Assembly (NCBI RefSeq): GCF_963677075.1
Contig: NZ_OY781873.1
Span: 682,001 to 746,000, forward strand
Reading direction: 5' to 3'
From: an uncultured Sphaerochaeta sp.
GTDB lineage: Bacteria > Spirochaetota > Spirochaetia > Sphaerochaetales > Sphaerochaetaceae
DNA: 64,000 bases
A model generated the notes under the pieces. The model was not told the origin of the DNA, searched no databases, and worked only from the letters and a program-made list of their open reading frames with translations. The translations under genes were made by a program, and so were the position numbers. Numbering within the stretch: position 1 is the stretch's first letter; every line of letters begins with the position of its first letter. This document shows, piece by piece, positions 17,506 through 26,238 of the stretch.

Positions 17506-17982
17506 ATGCAAAGGTTCTTGAAAAAGATGGCTGGTCTGTATGAGCTGCTCGGCATCCTCTTCTTGTTGATGCTGTTCCTCTCAGTGCTTATTCAGATTGT
17601 CATGAGAAATATATTTAATTCCGGGTCGATACAATTGGAAGAGCTTGCTCGGTTTTCCTTGGTCTCGTTGGTATTTCTGATGATACCGGTATTGACCTGG
17701 AGAGGCCAGCATATCATTGTGGATATCGTTATTTTGTACCTTCCAGAGCGTTTGAAACGTTGGTTTTCAGCTATTACCCAGCTTCTGGTCATGGTCTTCG
17801 GTCTGTATGTGCTTAATGCCATCGTGACCATCATGGAATTCAATTGGAATGTCCGGACACCTGCCCTGGCAATGCCGAATGCGGTGTTTTACATCCCCAT
17901 AACACTGGGAGTGCTTGCCATGTGCATCTTCTCTCTCGCCGGTGTCATCATAACACTTCGTGGTAGGGAGGTAGTCAAATGA
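17506..17982 (+). CDS. dctQ: TRAP transporter small membrane subunit, cassette 2
   Basis: DctQ-type subunit of about 158 residues with four membrane helices. LEELARFSLVSLVFLMIPVLTWRGQHIIVDIV is the family signature. The ATG at 17506 is preferred to 17479 because AAGGA lies eight bases before it, and because the earlier codon follows the hairpin without a ribosome binding site. It overlaps dctM by four bases. Confidence 0.88.
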   Translation: MQRFLKKMAGLYELLGILFLLMLFLSVLIQIVMRNIFNSGSIQLEELARFSLVSLVFLMIPVLTWRGQHIIVDIVILYLPERLKRWFSAITQLLVMVFGLYVLNAIVTIMEFNWNVRTPALAMPNAVFYIPITLGVLAMCIFSLAGVIITLRGREVVK

Positions 17983-19259
17983 GTGGTTCCATGGTAGTGC
18001 TCATGTTTCTGGTCTTGTTGGCTACAGGTCTCCCTATTGCCGTTAGTATGGGAATCCCATCTGCTTTGTATCTGATTGTGGCAAATATTCCTCCCAGTCA
18101 GTTGATCCAGAGAATGGTTACCAGTCTCAATTCGTTTCCCATGCTTGCCGTTCCTCTGTTTATCCTGGCAGCAGGGTTGATGAATAGTTCGGGTATAACC
18201 GAACGGTTGTTTGAGTTTGCAAAATTGTTGGTTGGCCGCTTGAAAGGTGGTTTAGCCCAGGTAAATATTGTAGCTTCACTGATCTTCAGCGGTATTTCAG
18301 GAGCAGCCCTCGCTGATGTTGGGGGACTAGGGAACATTGAGCTAGAAGCGATGGAGAAGCAGAAGTACCCGAAGACGCATGCTGCCGCTATTACCGCAGC
18401 CTCTGCAGTAATCGGCCCAATCTTCCCTCCATCCATCCCCTTGATCATCTATGGCGCTGCAGCTGAAACTTCTTCCATGCAACTCCTGATTGCAGGAATT
18501 CTGCCTGCACTGATCATTGCCATTGCCTTGATGGTCCAAGTCTCCTTCTTTGCCCGTCGGTACAACTATCCCAAGGGAGTGGAGAAAAAGTATTCGAGAA
18601 CGGAGGTTCTCACCATCATAAAGCGAGGCCTTCCCTCCATGTTCATGCCATTGATCATGATGGGAGGGATGCTCTCTGGCCTGTTCAGTCCGACTGAAGT
18701 TGCAGCAATTGCTGTCGCCTATGCATTGGTATTGAGTGCAATATACAAGGAGCTCAGCTTTGCATCGTTTATCAAGACATGCAAGGAGACATTGCAATCA
18801 ACGGCAAGTGTATTGTTTATCGTTGCCTCTGCTGCCATCTTTGCCTGGGTGTTGACGGTAGAACAGCTTCCTCAGCAGGTATCGGCATTGATGCTTGGTA
18901 TTTCTGACAATCCGGTAGTGCTCTTGATTCTTGCCAATGTAATTCTCCTTATTGCAGGAATGTTCCTGGAGTCCACTGCTGCGATTATGATTCTGACCCC
19001 GATACTGTTGCCTCCTTTGGTGGCCAGTGGCGTTAATCCTGTCCATTTTGGCCTGGTAATGGTATTCAACCTGATGATTGGAATGATCACCCCTCCCGTT
19101 GGCATGAGTGTGTATATGCTCAGCCCAATCGTGAAGCTTCCAGTGGGGAAGGTATTCAAGGCAGTACTTCCATATCTGTTCTCCCTTCTGGTTGCATTGG
19201 TGGTTCTCACCTATGTTCCACAGATTTCCCTGTGGCTACCGTCATTACTATTCAATTAG
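17979..19259 (+). CDS. dctM: TRAP transporter large membrane subunit, cassette 2
   Basis: DctM-type ion-coupled permease, 426 residues, about 12 membrane helices. Hallmarks include AVPLFILAAGLMNSSGI, IFSGISGAALADVGGLG, ASAVIGPIFPPSIPLIIYG and LMIGMITPPVGMSVYMLS. GGGAGGT precedes the ATG. It is the same length as the cassette 1 permease and clearly related to it. It transports the anion captured by the dctP product at 16411. Confidence 0.93.
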   Translation: MSGSMVVLMFLVLLATGLPIAVSMGIPSALYLIVANIPPSQLIQRMVTSLNSFPMLAVPLFILAAGLMNSSGITERLFEFAKLLVGRLKGGLAQVNIVASLIFSGISGAALADVGGLGNIELEAMEKQKYPKTHAAAITAASAVIGPIFPPSIPLIIYGAAAETSSMQLLIAGILPALIIAIALMVQVSFFARRYNYPKGVEKKYSRTEVLTIIKRGLPSMFMPLIMMGGMLSGLFSPTEVAAIAVAYALVLSAIYKELSFASFIKTCKETLQSTASVLFIVASAAIFAWVLTVEQLPQQVSALMLGISDNPVVLLILANVILLIAGMFLESTAAIMILTPILLPPLVASGVNPVHFGLVMVFNLMIGMITPPVGMSVYMLSPIVKLPVGKVFKAVLPYLFSLLVALVVLTYVPQISLWLPSLLFN

Positions 19260-19269
19260 AGGTGTGTGT

Positions 19270-20319
19270 ATGAAATCTACGTATTTTCACCGTGTGCATC
19301 AACAAACCAAAACTCGTTTCTGGATCAACAACCCAACCATGGAACAAGCCAAACGGGCAATAGAAGAAGGTGCAATTGGTTGCACCACCAATCCGAGTTA
19401 TGTTTCAAAGCTCTTTGAATCAGAAGAGGACATGCGTGTAGTGAGGCGGATGATTGACCTCCTGCTCCCCTATGAGAAGGACGATTCAGTTCTTGCATCC
19501 AAGGTTCAGCAGATGATGGTCGGCCGTCTTGCAGATTTGTTCCTCCCCCTCTATAGGGCCAGTGGTGGCACAGAGGGGCTGGTTACCATCCAGGGTGACC
19601 CGTTTGCTGAGACAGATACCAGCTTGATTGTAAAGGAAGGGTTGGAGAACCATGAGATTGCTGAGAATATCTGTATAAAGATCCCGGTAACCAAGTGGGG
19701 CATCGAGGCAATAAGCACCATGGTGGAGCATAATATCCCCACAATGGCAACAGAGGTTATGAGTCTGAGTCAGACCATTTCCATTTGTGAAGCCTATCAG
19801 GAGGTGAGCAAGAAAAATGGAAACACCCCTCCTTTCTATGTCACACACATCACCGGAATCCTGGACGATCATTTCAAACGTGTCATCAAGGAGCAACAGC
19901 TTTCCATTGATGAGGAGTTGGTCAGGTATGCTGGGCTCTCCATTGCAAAGAAAGAGTATGAGATGATGAAGGATAGGGGATATCCAGGAATCATGATTGG
20001 TGGAGGAGCCAGAAAACTTGAGGACTTCACTGAGCTGGTAGGTGGGGATCTGAGTATCACCATCAATTGGAAGGGAACTGCCGAGGTGTTGATTCAACAG
20101 GACAAGGAAGTAGTTGACCGGATAGACAGTACGCTCGATGAACAGCAGATCCAGAGGCTCTGTAAGGAGCTTCCTGACTACCAGAGAGCCCTTGAGACCG
20201 ATGGTATGTCTGTTGAAGAGTACTACGATTATGGCGGGGTAGAGTTGTTCCGTACCTCATTCCAGAAGGGATGGAATGCCTTGCTTGCCTTGATTGCTGA
20301 GAGAAGGGGAACCAAATAA
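19270..20319 (+). CDS. Transaldolase-family enzyme (Schiff-base aldolase)
   Basis: A 349-residue class I aldolase of the transaldolase/fructose-6-phosphate aldolase family. GCTTNPSYVSKL near residue 37 matches the family TTNPS motif. ICIKIPVTKWGIEAI places the Schiff-base lysine at K137, by comparison with K85 of fructose-6-phosphate aldolase. It is longer than that enzyme, with an inserted segment before the lysine and an extended C-terminus. The ATG at 19270 follows AGAGG and gives a normal N-terminus; the longer frame runs back into dctM. With the transketolase it could cleave three-carbon units from the imported acid sugar or its product. Confidence 0.83.
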   Translation: MKSTYFHRVHQQTKTRFWINNPTMEQAKRAIEEGAIGCTTNPSYVSKLFESEEDMRVVRRMIDLLLPYEKDDSVLASKVQQMMVGRLADLFLPLYRASGGTEGLVTIQGDPFAETDTSLIVKEGLENHEIAENICIKIPVTKWGIEAISTMVEHNIPTMATEVMSLSQTISICEAYQEVSKKNGNTPPFYVTHITGILDDHFKRVIKEQQLSIDEELVRYAGLSIAKKEYEMMKDRGYPGIMIGGGARKLEDFTELVGGDLSITINWKGTAEVLIQQDKEVVDRIDSTLDEQQIQRLCKELPDYQRALETDGMSVEEYYDYGGVELFRTSFQKGWNALLALIAERRGTK

Positions 20320-20660
20320 TGGACGAGAAGAAACATAGAGGGAATTTGCATACAGACAAGAGAGTGGAGAGGGCGAAAGGAATTGAGCGGGTTACCTTGA
20401 GTTATGACAAGGACAGCATGATCTGCTATTTCTACCTTGAGAAAGGGTCCACGCTTGAGATGCATACCCACCCTGAAAGCCAGAATGGGTTCGTGGTAAA
20501 GGGGCATATCCATTTCATCAAGGGAGATGGCGAGGTTTTGGACCTTCATGCAGGAGATGCATACTATTTTGCTTCCATGGATCCCCATGGCTCCAAGATA
20601 CTTGAGGATACTGAACTGATTGAGTGTTTCTCTCCCTCGAGGGATGATTACAAGGATTGA
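20319..20660 (+). CDS. Cupin-domain protein
   Basis: A 113-residue single-domain cupin. The first metal motif is seen as MHTHPESQNGFVVKGHIHF and the second part as DLHAGDAYYFASMDPHGSKIL. Small cupins of this type are isomerases, sugar-binding sensors or accessory proteins. Its start shares a base with the stop of the transaldolase-family gene, so the two are translationally coupled. It may be a ketose/aldose isomerase for the cassette 2 substrate, but no specific function can be read. Confidence 0.75.
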   Translation: MDEKKHRGNLHTDKRVERAKGIERVTLSYDKDSMICYFYLEKGSTLEMHTHPESQNGFVVKGHIHFIKGDGEVLDLHAGDAYYFASMDPHGSKILEDTELIECFSPSRDDYKD

Positions 20661-20667
20661 TGATTCC

Positions 20668-20696
20668 TTGCTTTCATCAAGGGCTCTTGGTATGAT
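20668..20696 (+). promoter_or_regulatory. Promoter of the cassette 2 regulator gene
   Basis: TTGCTT at 20668-20673 and TATGAT at 20691-20696 with a 17-base spacer. This gives the regulator its own transcript in addition to operon read-through. Confidence 0.6.
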
Positions 20697-20708
20697 ACAG
20701 TGCTGTAT
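20695..20708. promoter_or_regulatory. Candidate autoregulatory operator
   Basis: Dyad ATACAG-TG-CTGTAT overlaps the end of the -10 box and the expected transcription start of the GntR gene. Its position fits negative autoregulation. Confidence 0.5.
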
Positions 20709-20726
20709 GCAGGGGGATTCAATTCC

Positions 20727-21431
20727 ATGGAAGACATGTTCAGGGTGCGCGAAGGCCGTCCATCAGCGGTTGAATGGGTGATAGAGAAGATCAAGGAACT
20801 CTTGATCGACCAGAAGCTTTCTCCCGGGGATATGATTCCCAATGAAATCTCCCTTGCCGAGAGCCTGAAGGTTGGGCGTGGCACGGTACGTGAAGCCTTG
20901 AAGATTCTTTCTGCCTATGGGGTTATTGAGATCAAGCAGGGGCATGGAACATTTGTTTCCAGCGCATCAAACAAGCGCCTATTCGATCCACAACTGTTTC
21001 AGATCCTTGTACAGGACCGTGATTACAAATCATTGACACAGGTCAGGCAGTTGCTGGAAGAGGGTATCGTCAAATTGGTCATTGAGTCTGCGAGCGATGA
21101 GGAATTGGCTTTGCTCGATCAATCAATGAAGGAGTTCCAGAGGGAGCTCGGTAAAGATCAGGCTTCTGCCCAGAAAGCAGGCGCCCTGGACTTGCATTAT
21201 CATCGCTTGCTTGCTCGATTTTCCCATAACAGTATTGTTGAAAACATCTACACCTTTGTGATTGATTTGTTTACCAAAACCATCAACCCTATCCACGAGG
21301 GTGTTGATGAGGTACACCAACAATTGCATCAGGCAATTATGGATAGAGATGGTGAAAAGGCAGTGGAGGCAGTGCGTTCCCATACTGCAATTTGGGTCTG
21401 GGCCTATAAGGAGACCCATCCAGAGCACTAA
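20727..21431 (+). CDS. GntR/FadR-type (FCD) transcriptional regulator, cassette 2
   Basis: About 234 residues. The N-terminal winged helix-turn-helix contains LSPGDMIPNEISLAESLKVGRGTVREALKIL and ends in IEIKQGHGTFVSS. The FCD domain has LDLHYHRLLARFSHN and the downstream H..I, typical of organic-acid-sensing members. The ATG at 20727 is preferred to a GTG at 20700, which would lie on the promoter. It probably represses cassette 2 until the imported acid or a product binds. It converges with the next gene with a four-base overlap. Confidence 0.88.
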   Translation: MEDMFRVREGRPSAVEWVIEKIKELLIDQKLSPGDMIPNEISLAESLKVGRGTVREALKILSAYGVIEIKQGHGTFVSSASNKRLFDPQLFQILVQDRDYKSLTQVRQLLEEGIVKLVIESASDEELALLDQSMKEFQRELGKDQASAQKAGALDLHYHRLLARFSHNSIVENIYTFVIDLFTKTINPIHEGVDEVHQQLHQAIMDRDGEKAVEAVRSHTAIWVWAYKETHPEH

Positions 21432-24421
21432 TCGACCAGTACTATCCCCTCTCCATCGAAGCCGTTGACCTTAATGGTCAATGGCTTTTCGCTTCTTGCA
21501 TGAATGAAGTGTTCTGTCTCTGAGACAATCTGGAGGGCCTTGAGTTTCTCGAAGCGCATTGAACCAGATCGATAGGCCGGGTTGATGGTCAGGTAGAGGC
21601 ATCCCAGGCTTGTCATGTTCTGGAAGAAGTGAGTCCCTTGGCTTGGCTCAACCTGAAATCCCTGTAACCCAGTCTCAACGATAACCTTGCTCCTGGATAT
21701 TTGTGACCAAGTCACGGGGATACCCAGCCATGGGTCACAGCTTCCCAATCTCCCTGCTACCACCAAAACATAGTCTTTCTCTGCAATAACCATTGCAGCA
21801 TTGAGTTTGTCGAGTTCCTTTGCCATGCTTTTCATCGAGGAAGCTGAGAACTGGTCGATTTTCAAGTAGATGATGTCCTGCACATGGTCAATTTTGCCGT
21901 TTCCCATCACCACATGGGAATGGATGGCAGCGTTTTCCCTTTCATGGTTGCTGATTGAGACATCGCTCTCCTCATTGCCTGCTGCAATAGGGCGAATCTG
22001 GAGAAGACTGAACTCCCTCATCTTTGGGGCTGCACGGTTCAGGTTTACTGCAAATTCAATTTCTACTGGTTTTCCCATTGCCTCTGTACCCAACTGAAGG
22101 ACATCCCTGACGATGGCGGCTAGGGGGAATGCGTCATACTTAAGGATTCCGTTGAAGGTGATTACCTTCTCCCCTTCAGTTCTGACAGACTCGCTCAGCA
22201 TGCCGCTTGTCAAGTCATAGGTACTTGCAATGTATCTGATGGCATCGGGATAAGCCCAGGATTCACGGAAATTGAGCAGTTCCAGGTTCTCAAGACCACC
22301 TTCTTCAAGTGGATGGTACCCACTTTTCATATTCAGGGCGTAGAAGGTATTCTGGCTGCTTGTCTGGTTGCCCCCCAGGAATTGTGCTGGCCGTTTTGGG
22401 TGTGTAGGGCTAAATCGCAGGGCAGAGCCATTGTCCACCACCGATTTACCGAAGCCAAAGCTGAGCATGCCAACCCCATCCTCAGGTTTCTCTCCTCCCA
22501 GGGGATAGTAATTGAGGGATCGGGCAACCCCACTGATGTTTGGATACCAGTATGGACCATGGTCGCTTCCTATGACCTGCTGGATGATGACAGCCATCTT
22601 CTCATCCTCGAGCATATGCTCGGTTGCCTTGAGGTACTCCTTTGCACTGCGGAAGAAGGTGGAAGCCCAGACCGCGCGTACCGCATCACAGAGCTCCTGG
22701 AGCCTCGCCTCGTCAGACCCTTGGTTGGGAAGCATGCATGTTTCATATACCCCGGCGAACGGTTGGAAGTGGGAGTCCTCCAGAAGGCTGGAAGAGCGCA
22801 CGCAAATCGGCTGATGGATGACCTGGATGATTTCAGAGAGGTTCAGGACCAGCTCATTGCTCAATGGTTTTGAGAGGAATATTTTTAGTAAGGTCTCATC
22901 GGGAAGATCTCCTGAAGCGATATCATTGAGATCATTTTCCTCGAGGAACTGGGTGAACTGATCGGTGGTTACGACCACCGTACGAGGGATGGAGAGGTAT
23001 ACATCAGGGTATTTCTCTGGAAGTTTCGCTGCACGCAATACCATATCGATGAAGGCAAGTCCTCGTCCTTTTCCTCCCAGGGAGCCCCCTCCGATTCGGC
23101 TGAAGAAGAGCGTTTCGTCATAATTGTTCCTACTGAATTGGGCGATGACTCCCTTGGTTCTCTCCTTGCGGTAGTTGCGGATGATCTCCGTCATCTGTTG
23201 CTGTACAACCTTTGCATCCCCATTGGCTGGGATCTTCAAGTCCTTGATCCTTGCAGCAATGGCATAGAGGCTCTGTGCCCTGAGCCATCGTGAAAAGTCA
23301 TTTCTCCTGGAGTGGAAATCGAAGCTTTTTGTGGGAACCTTGGGAAGGACTCTCTGCAGGTCGCGCATGGTCTCTGCGCGGGCGATCTCCTCCATCGTAT
23401 CAGGATCTCGGAAGATAAAGGGGCCGAATCCGTAGTGCTTGGTCATGAACTTATTCAGTTCAAAAAGGAGTGCTGAATTGTTCTTCCAGAGAAAATACGC
23501 TCCTGCTTCCTCTGCCATCTCCTGGGCAGTGTTGTCACTGCTTTGGATAAGTATCGGAATCTCAGGGTCTCTTGCGTGAACCATTTTTGTGAGGTATAGG
23601 CCCGCATACTTGTCCTGATCACCCTCCTTGAGGTAGGACATGTCGGTGATGATCCCCAAGATATTGTGTTGATACTTGCTATAGAGCTCCTGGGCCTCCT
23701 CATAGGTCCTGGCAAGCGCAATCTTCGGCCTTCCACGCATCCTGAGGGTTTTTCCCCAGTTGTTCAGTGCTTCAAGGATGGCTGAGCGATTCTGTTGGAT
23801 CAGCGTGGTGTACATCATGGGAAGGTAGGATGAGTAGAACCGAACTGAGTCCTCTACCAGGATGATCAGCTGTACATCTGCTTCCTGTGTGTCATGGTCA
23901 AGGTTCATCCTATCCTCTACCAGCTTGATCATGGCAAGGAAGATGGTGGGATCGCCCTGCCAGTAGAAGAAATAGTCGATATCCTTACAGTCTGATCCCT
24001 TGATCATCTTATTTCTCTTGTGGCTTGAGGAGGGGGAAAGTGCGATAACCGGCATTTGCGGATTGCTTTTCTTGATGGTTGTAGCCAACTGTTCAACAGA
24101 GTCAGTCCCAAGGTCGAGCATGGTAACAACCAGGTCAAAAGACCTCTGGCTCAAGAGATTCAGCGCTTCTTCCGCGGTGCTGGTATGGGTGAACTTTGGG
24201 GGGTTGTTCAGCCCAAGCTGGGTGTATTCGAGGTATAACTCTTCCTCAACCCGTCCGTCTTCCTCAAGAAGGAAACGGTCATAGTCGTTGCAGATGAGCA
24301 GCACGTTGTAGATATGTTTCAGCATCAGGTTGCTGAATGGCAACCAGGTTGGGTCAAGTGTATACATAGCAGGTATTTTATCATGAGAGACGAAGTTTGC
24401 ATATTGTTTCAGCATATTCAT
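21428..24421 (-). CDS. Receiver-like domains fused to a PEP-synthase-type ATP-binding domain
   Basis: A 997-residue protein of unknown role. Residues about 35-160 and 190-350 look like response-regulator receiver folds (VVTMLDLG and LVEDSVRF...GIITDMSYL). From about residue 430 there is a PPDK_N/PEP-synthase ATP-binding region: IGGGSLGGKGRGLAFID, SIPRTVVVTTDQF, ICVRSSSLLEDS..PFAGVYET and IIQQVIGS. I cannot find the phosphohistidine motif or the PEP/pyruvate barrel, so it should not be a complete PEP synthase or pyruvate phosphate dikinase. Two start codons six bases apart are possible (24421, 24415), and neither has a ribosome binding site. It may phosphorylate an unknown partner or act as a nucleotide-sensing regulator. 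It is divergent from gdhA. Confidence 0.75.
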   Translation of the reverse strand: MNMLKQYANFVSHDKIPAMYTLDPTWLPFSNLMLKHIYNVLLICNDYDRFLLEEDGRVEEELYLEYTQLGLNNPPKFTHTSTAEEALNLLSQRSFDLVVTMLDLGTDSVEQLATTIKKSNPQMPVIALSPSSSHKRNKMIKGSDCKDIDYFFYWQGDPTIFLAMIKLVEDRMNLDHDTQEADVQLIILVEDSVRFYSSYLPMMYTTLIQQNRSAILEALNNWGKTLRMRGRPKIALARTYEEAQELYSKYQHNILGIITDMSYLKEGDQDKYAGLYLTKMVHARDPEIPILIQSSDNTAQEMAEEAGAYFLWKNNSALLFELNKFMTKHYGFGPFIFRDPDTMEEIARAETMRDLQRVLPKVPTKSFDFHSRRNDFSRWLRAQSLYAIAARIKDLKIPANGDAKVVQQQMTEIIRNYRKERTKGVIAQFSRNNYDETLFFSRIGGGSLGGKGRGLAFIDMVLRAAKLPEKYPDVYLSIPRTVVVTTDQFTQFLEENDLNDIASGDLPDETLLKIFLSKPLSNELVLNLSEIIQVIHQPICVRSSSLLEDSHFQPFAGVYETCMLPNQGSDEARLQELCDAVRAVWASTFFRSAKEYLKATEHMLEDEKMAVIIQQVIGSDHGPYWYPNISGVARSLNYYPLGGEKPEDGVGMLSFGFGKSVVDNGSALRFSPTHPKRPAQFLGGNQTSSQNTFYALNMKSGYHPLEEGGLENLELLNFRESWAYPDAIRYIASTYDLTSGMLSESVRTEGEKVITFNGILKYDAFPLAAIVRDVLQLGTEAMGKPVEIEFAVNLNRAAPKMREFSLLQIRPIAAGNEESDVSISNHERENAAIHSHVVMGNGKIDHVQDIIYLKIDQFSASSMKSMAKELDKLNAAMVIAEKDYVLVVAGRLGSCDPWLGIPVTWSQISRSKVIVETGLQGFQVEPSQGTHFFQNMTSLGCLYLTINPAYRSGSMRFEKLKALQIVSETEHFIHARSEKPLTIKVNGFDGEGIVLVD

Positions 24422-24509
24422 AAAATTGATTGAAAATTCAATTTTTATGTATATTTTTGTACGATAGGGTAAATATAAAAAATATAATCATGTTTTTCGC
24501 AATTCGACG

Positions 24510-24538
24510 TTGACATATCGATATAGCGGGTTTACGCT
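24510..24538 (+). promoter_or_regulatory. Probable promoter of the glutamate dehydrogenase gene
   Basis: TTGACA at 24510-24515 with a weak -10 (TACGCT at 24533-24538) at 17 bases. The leader then forms a hairpin GCAACA-GCG-TGTTGC at 24549-24563. The rest of 24422-24509 is very AT-rich and should also hold the divergent promoter of the minus-strand gene. Confidence 0.5.
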
Positions 24539-24591
24539 TTTTGGACAAGCAACAGCGTGTTGCAGCACAGACCAAGGAGAATAATCTAGGT

Positions 24592-25929
24592 ATGTATACC
24601 CTTGAATCAGTAATGAAAGAACTGGAGAGAAAGAATCCCGCCGAACCTGAGTTCATCCAGGCAGTCAGCGAGGTAGTGGAAAGTGTCCTCGACGTAGTCA
24701 ATGAGAATCCTGTTTATGAAAAGCATCGGATTCTCGAGAGAATGACCGAACCCGACCGGGTATACACCTTTCGAGTCGAGTGGGAGGATGATGAAGGAAA
24801 TCTTCAAGTAAATCGTGGATATCGTGTTCAATTCAATAATGCAATCGGACCTTATAAGGGAGGTCTCCGTTTTCACTCCAGTGTTACCCTTGGTACACTG
24901 AAGTTCCTTGGTTTTGAACAGACACTGAAGAACAGCCTTACCACACTCCCCATGGGTGGTGGTAAGGGAGGTAGTGATTTCAATCCACGTGGCAAGAGCG
25001 ACAGTGAAATTCTCCGCTTCTGTCGTTCTTTCATGACTGAATTGCAGAAATATATTGGCCCTGAGACAGACGTCCCTGCTGGGGATATTGGGGTAGGAGC
25101 TCGTGAGATTGGTTTTCTCTATGGGCAGTATAAGCGTATCAGGGGAGAGAATACGGGGGTTTTGACCGGCAAGGGCCTTGGCTTTGGTGGGTCTCTGGTC
25201 CGCCCTGAAGCAACAGGCTATGGAACCATGTACTTTGCCCAGGCTATGCTTGAGACACATAAAGATAGCTTGGAAGGGAAAAGGATCTCCCTCAGTGGAT
25301 TCGGGAACGTTGCTTGGGGAGCTGCCATGAAGGCGACTGAATTGGGAGCCAAGGTAATTGCAATCAGTGGTCCTGATGGGTATATCTACGACGAAGAGGG
25401 AGTGGGTACTCCTGAGAAGTGGGCCTTCATGCAGTATCTACGTTCGTCAAACAATGATGTGGTTGCTCCCTATGCTGAACGATTTGGAGCGAAATTCGTT
25501 GCAGGAAAGAAGCCTTGGGAAGTTCCTGTAGATCTTGCATTCCCCTGTGCCATCCAGAACGAGTTAGATAAGGAAGATGCAAAATCCCTCGTTGCGAATG
25601 GAGTCAAATATATTGTTGAGACATCGAATATGGGATGCACAAATGAGGCAGCGACCTACTTCATTGAGCAACGTATACCCTATGCCCCAGGCAAGGCTGC
25701 CAATGCAGGAGGGGTTGCCGTAAGTGGACTCGAGATGAGTCAGAATGCCATGCATCTCTCTTGGAGTTCTGAAGAGGTTGACGAGAAGCTCAAGGGTATA
25801 ATGGCAAAGATACATCAGTCTTGCATAACCGAGGGCAGGGAAGATGATGGGTATATCAACTACGTGAAGGGAGCAAATATTGCTGGCTTCAAGAAGGTTG
25901 CCGATACCATGGTGCAACTCGGCTATTGA
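24592..25929 (+). CDS. gdhA: NADP-type glutamate dehydrogenase
   Basis: Hexameric glutamate dehydrogenase of 445 residues, joining ammonium to 2-oxoglutarate (or the reverse). The small-hexamer family pattern is clear: RGYRVQFNNAIGPYKGGLRFH, MGGGKGGSDFNPRGKSDSEI with the catalytic-lysine region, DVPAGDIGVGAREIG, TGKGLGFGGSLVRPEATGYG and the Rossmann motif ISLSGFGNVAWGAA. The longest frame uses a TTG at 24541. The ATG at 24592 follows AAGGAGA and gives the normal MYTLESVMKELERKNP start. It is monocistronic, with its own terminator. Confidence 0.95.
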   Translation: MYTLESVMKELERKNPAEPEFIQAVSEVVESVLDVVNENPVYEKHRILERMTEPDRVYTFRVEWEDDEGNLQVNRGYRVQFNNAIGPYKGGLRFHSSVTLGTLKFLGFEQTLKNSLTTLPMGGGKGGSDFNPRGKSDSEILRFCRSFMTELQKYIGPETDVPAGDIGVGAREIGFLYGQYKRIRGENTGVLTGKGLGFGGSLVRPEATGYGTMYFAQAMLETHKDSLEGKRISLSGFGNVAWGAAMKATELGAKVIAISGPDGYIYDEEGVGTPEKWAFMQYLRSSNNDVVAPYAERFGAKFVAGKKPWEVPVDLAFPCAIQNELDKEDAKSLVANGVKYIVETSNMGCTNEAATYFIEQRIPYAPGKAANAGGVAVSGLEMSQNAMHLSWSSEEVDEKLKGIMAKIHQSCITEGREDDGYINYVKGANIAGFKKVADTMVQLGY

Positions 25930-25959
25930 TCGTATTGTCCCCATCGGGGTGTGTATCAG

Positions 25960-25996
25960 GAGGGCCTTCAGTGTTTTGGGGGCCCTTCACTTTTTT
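25960..25996 (+). terminator. Terminator of gdhA
   Basis: GAGGGCC at 25960-25966 pairs with GGCCCTT at 25981-25987, and a six-base T-run follows at 25991-25996. Confidence 0.75.
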
Positions 25997-26209
25997 AAAC
26001 AGCACTAGCCATCAGGCAAAATTTCTTATTTGATCATATGTCATGGTACTTCGATAAGCACGAAATATGCATCTGATTTCCATCCTCTATGTGGGGGTGA
26101 TTATGCGGTGGTTCACGTATTACCAGCAAGGAATAAGAAGAAATTTTCGACTCTCTATTTGACCTATTCTGTCTGCACCAATACGCATTATTTAAGAGAT
26201 GATACATGA
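25997..26209. other. Gene-free stretch upstream of the nrdJ promoter
   Basis: No gene-sized frame is supported here. The only item of note is a 19-codon mini-frame at 26103-26162 preceded by GGGGGTG. It could be a leader peptide for an upstream transcript but has no other support. Confidence 0.35.
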
Positions 26210-26238
26210 TTGCTATAAAACCTATATAACACTATATA
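26210..26238 (+). promoter_or_regulatory. Probable promoter of nrdJ
   Basis: TTGCTA at 26210-26215 and TATATA at 26233-26238 with a 17-base spacer. The -10 box lies inside the first NrdR box, as expected for a promoter repressed by NrdR. The resulting leader would be about 180 bases. Confidence 0.55.

Noticed and set aside
21428-24421. Annotation as PEP synthase or pyruvate phosphate dikinase
   Set aside because: The phosphohistidine motif and PEP/pyruvate barrel were not found, so the full reaction is not supported.
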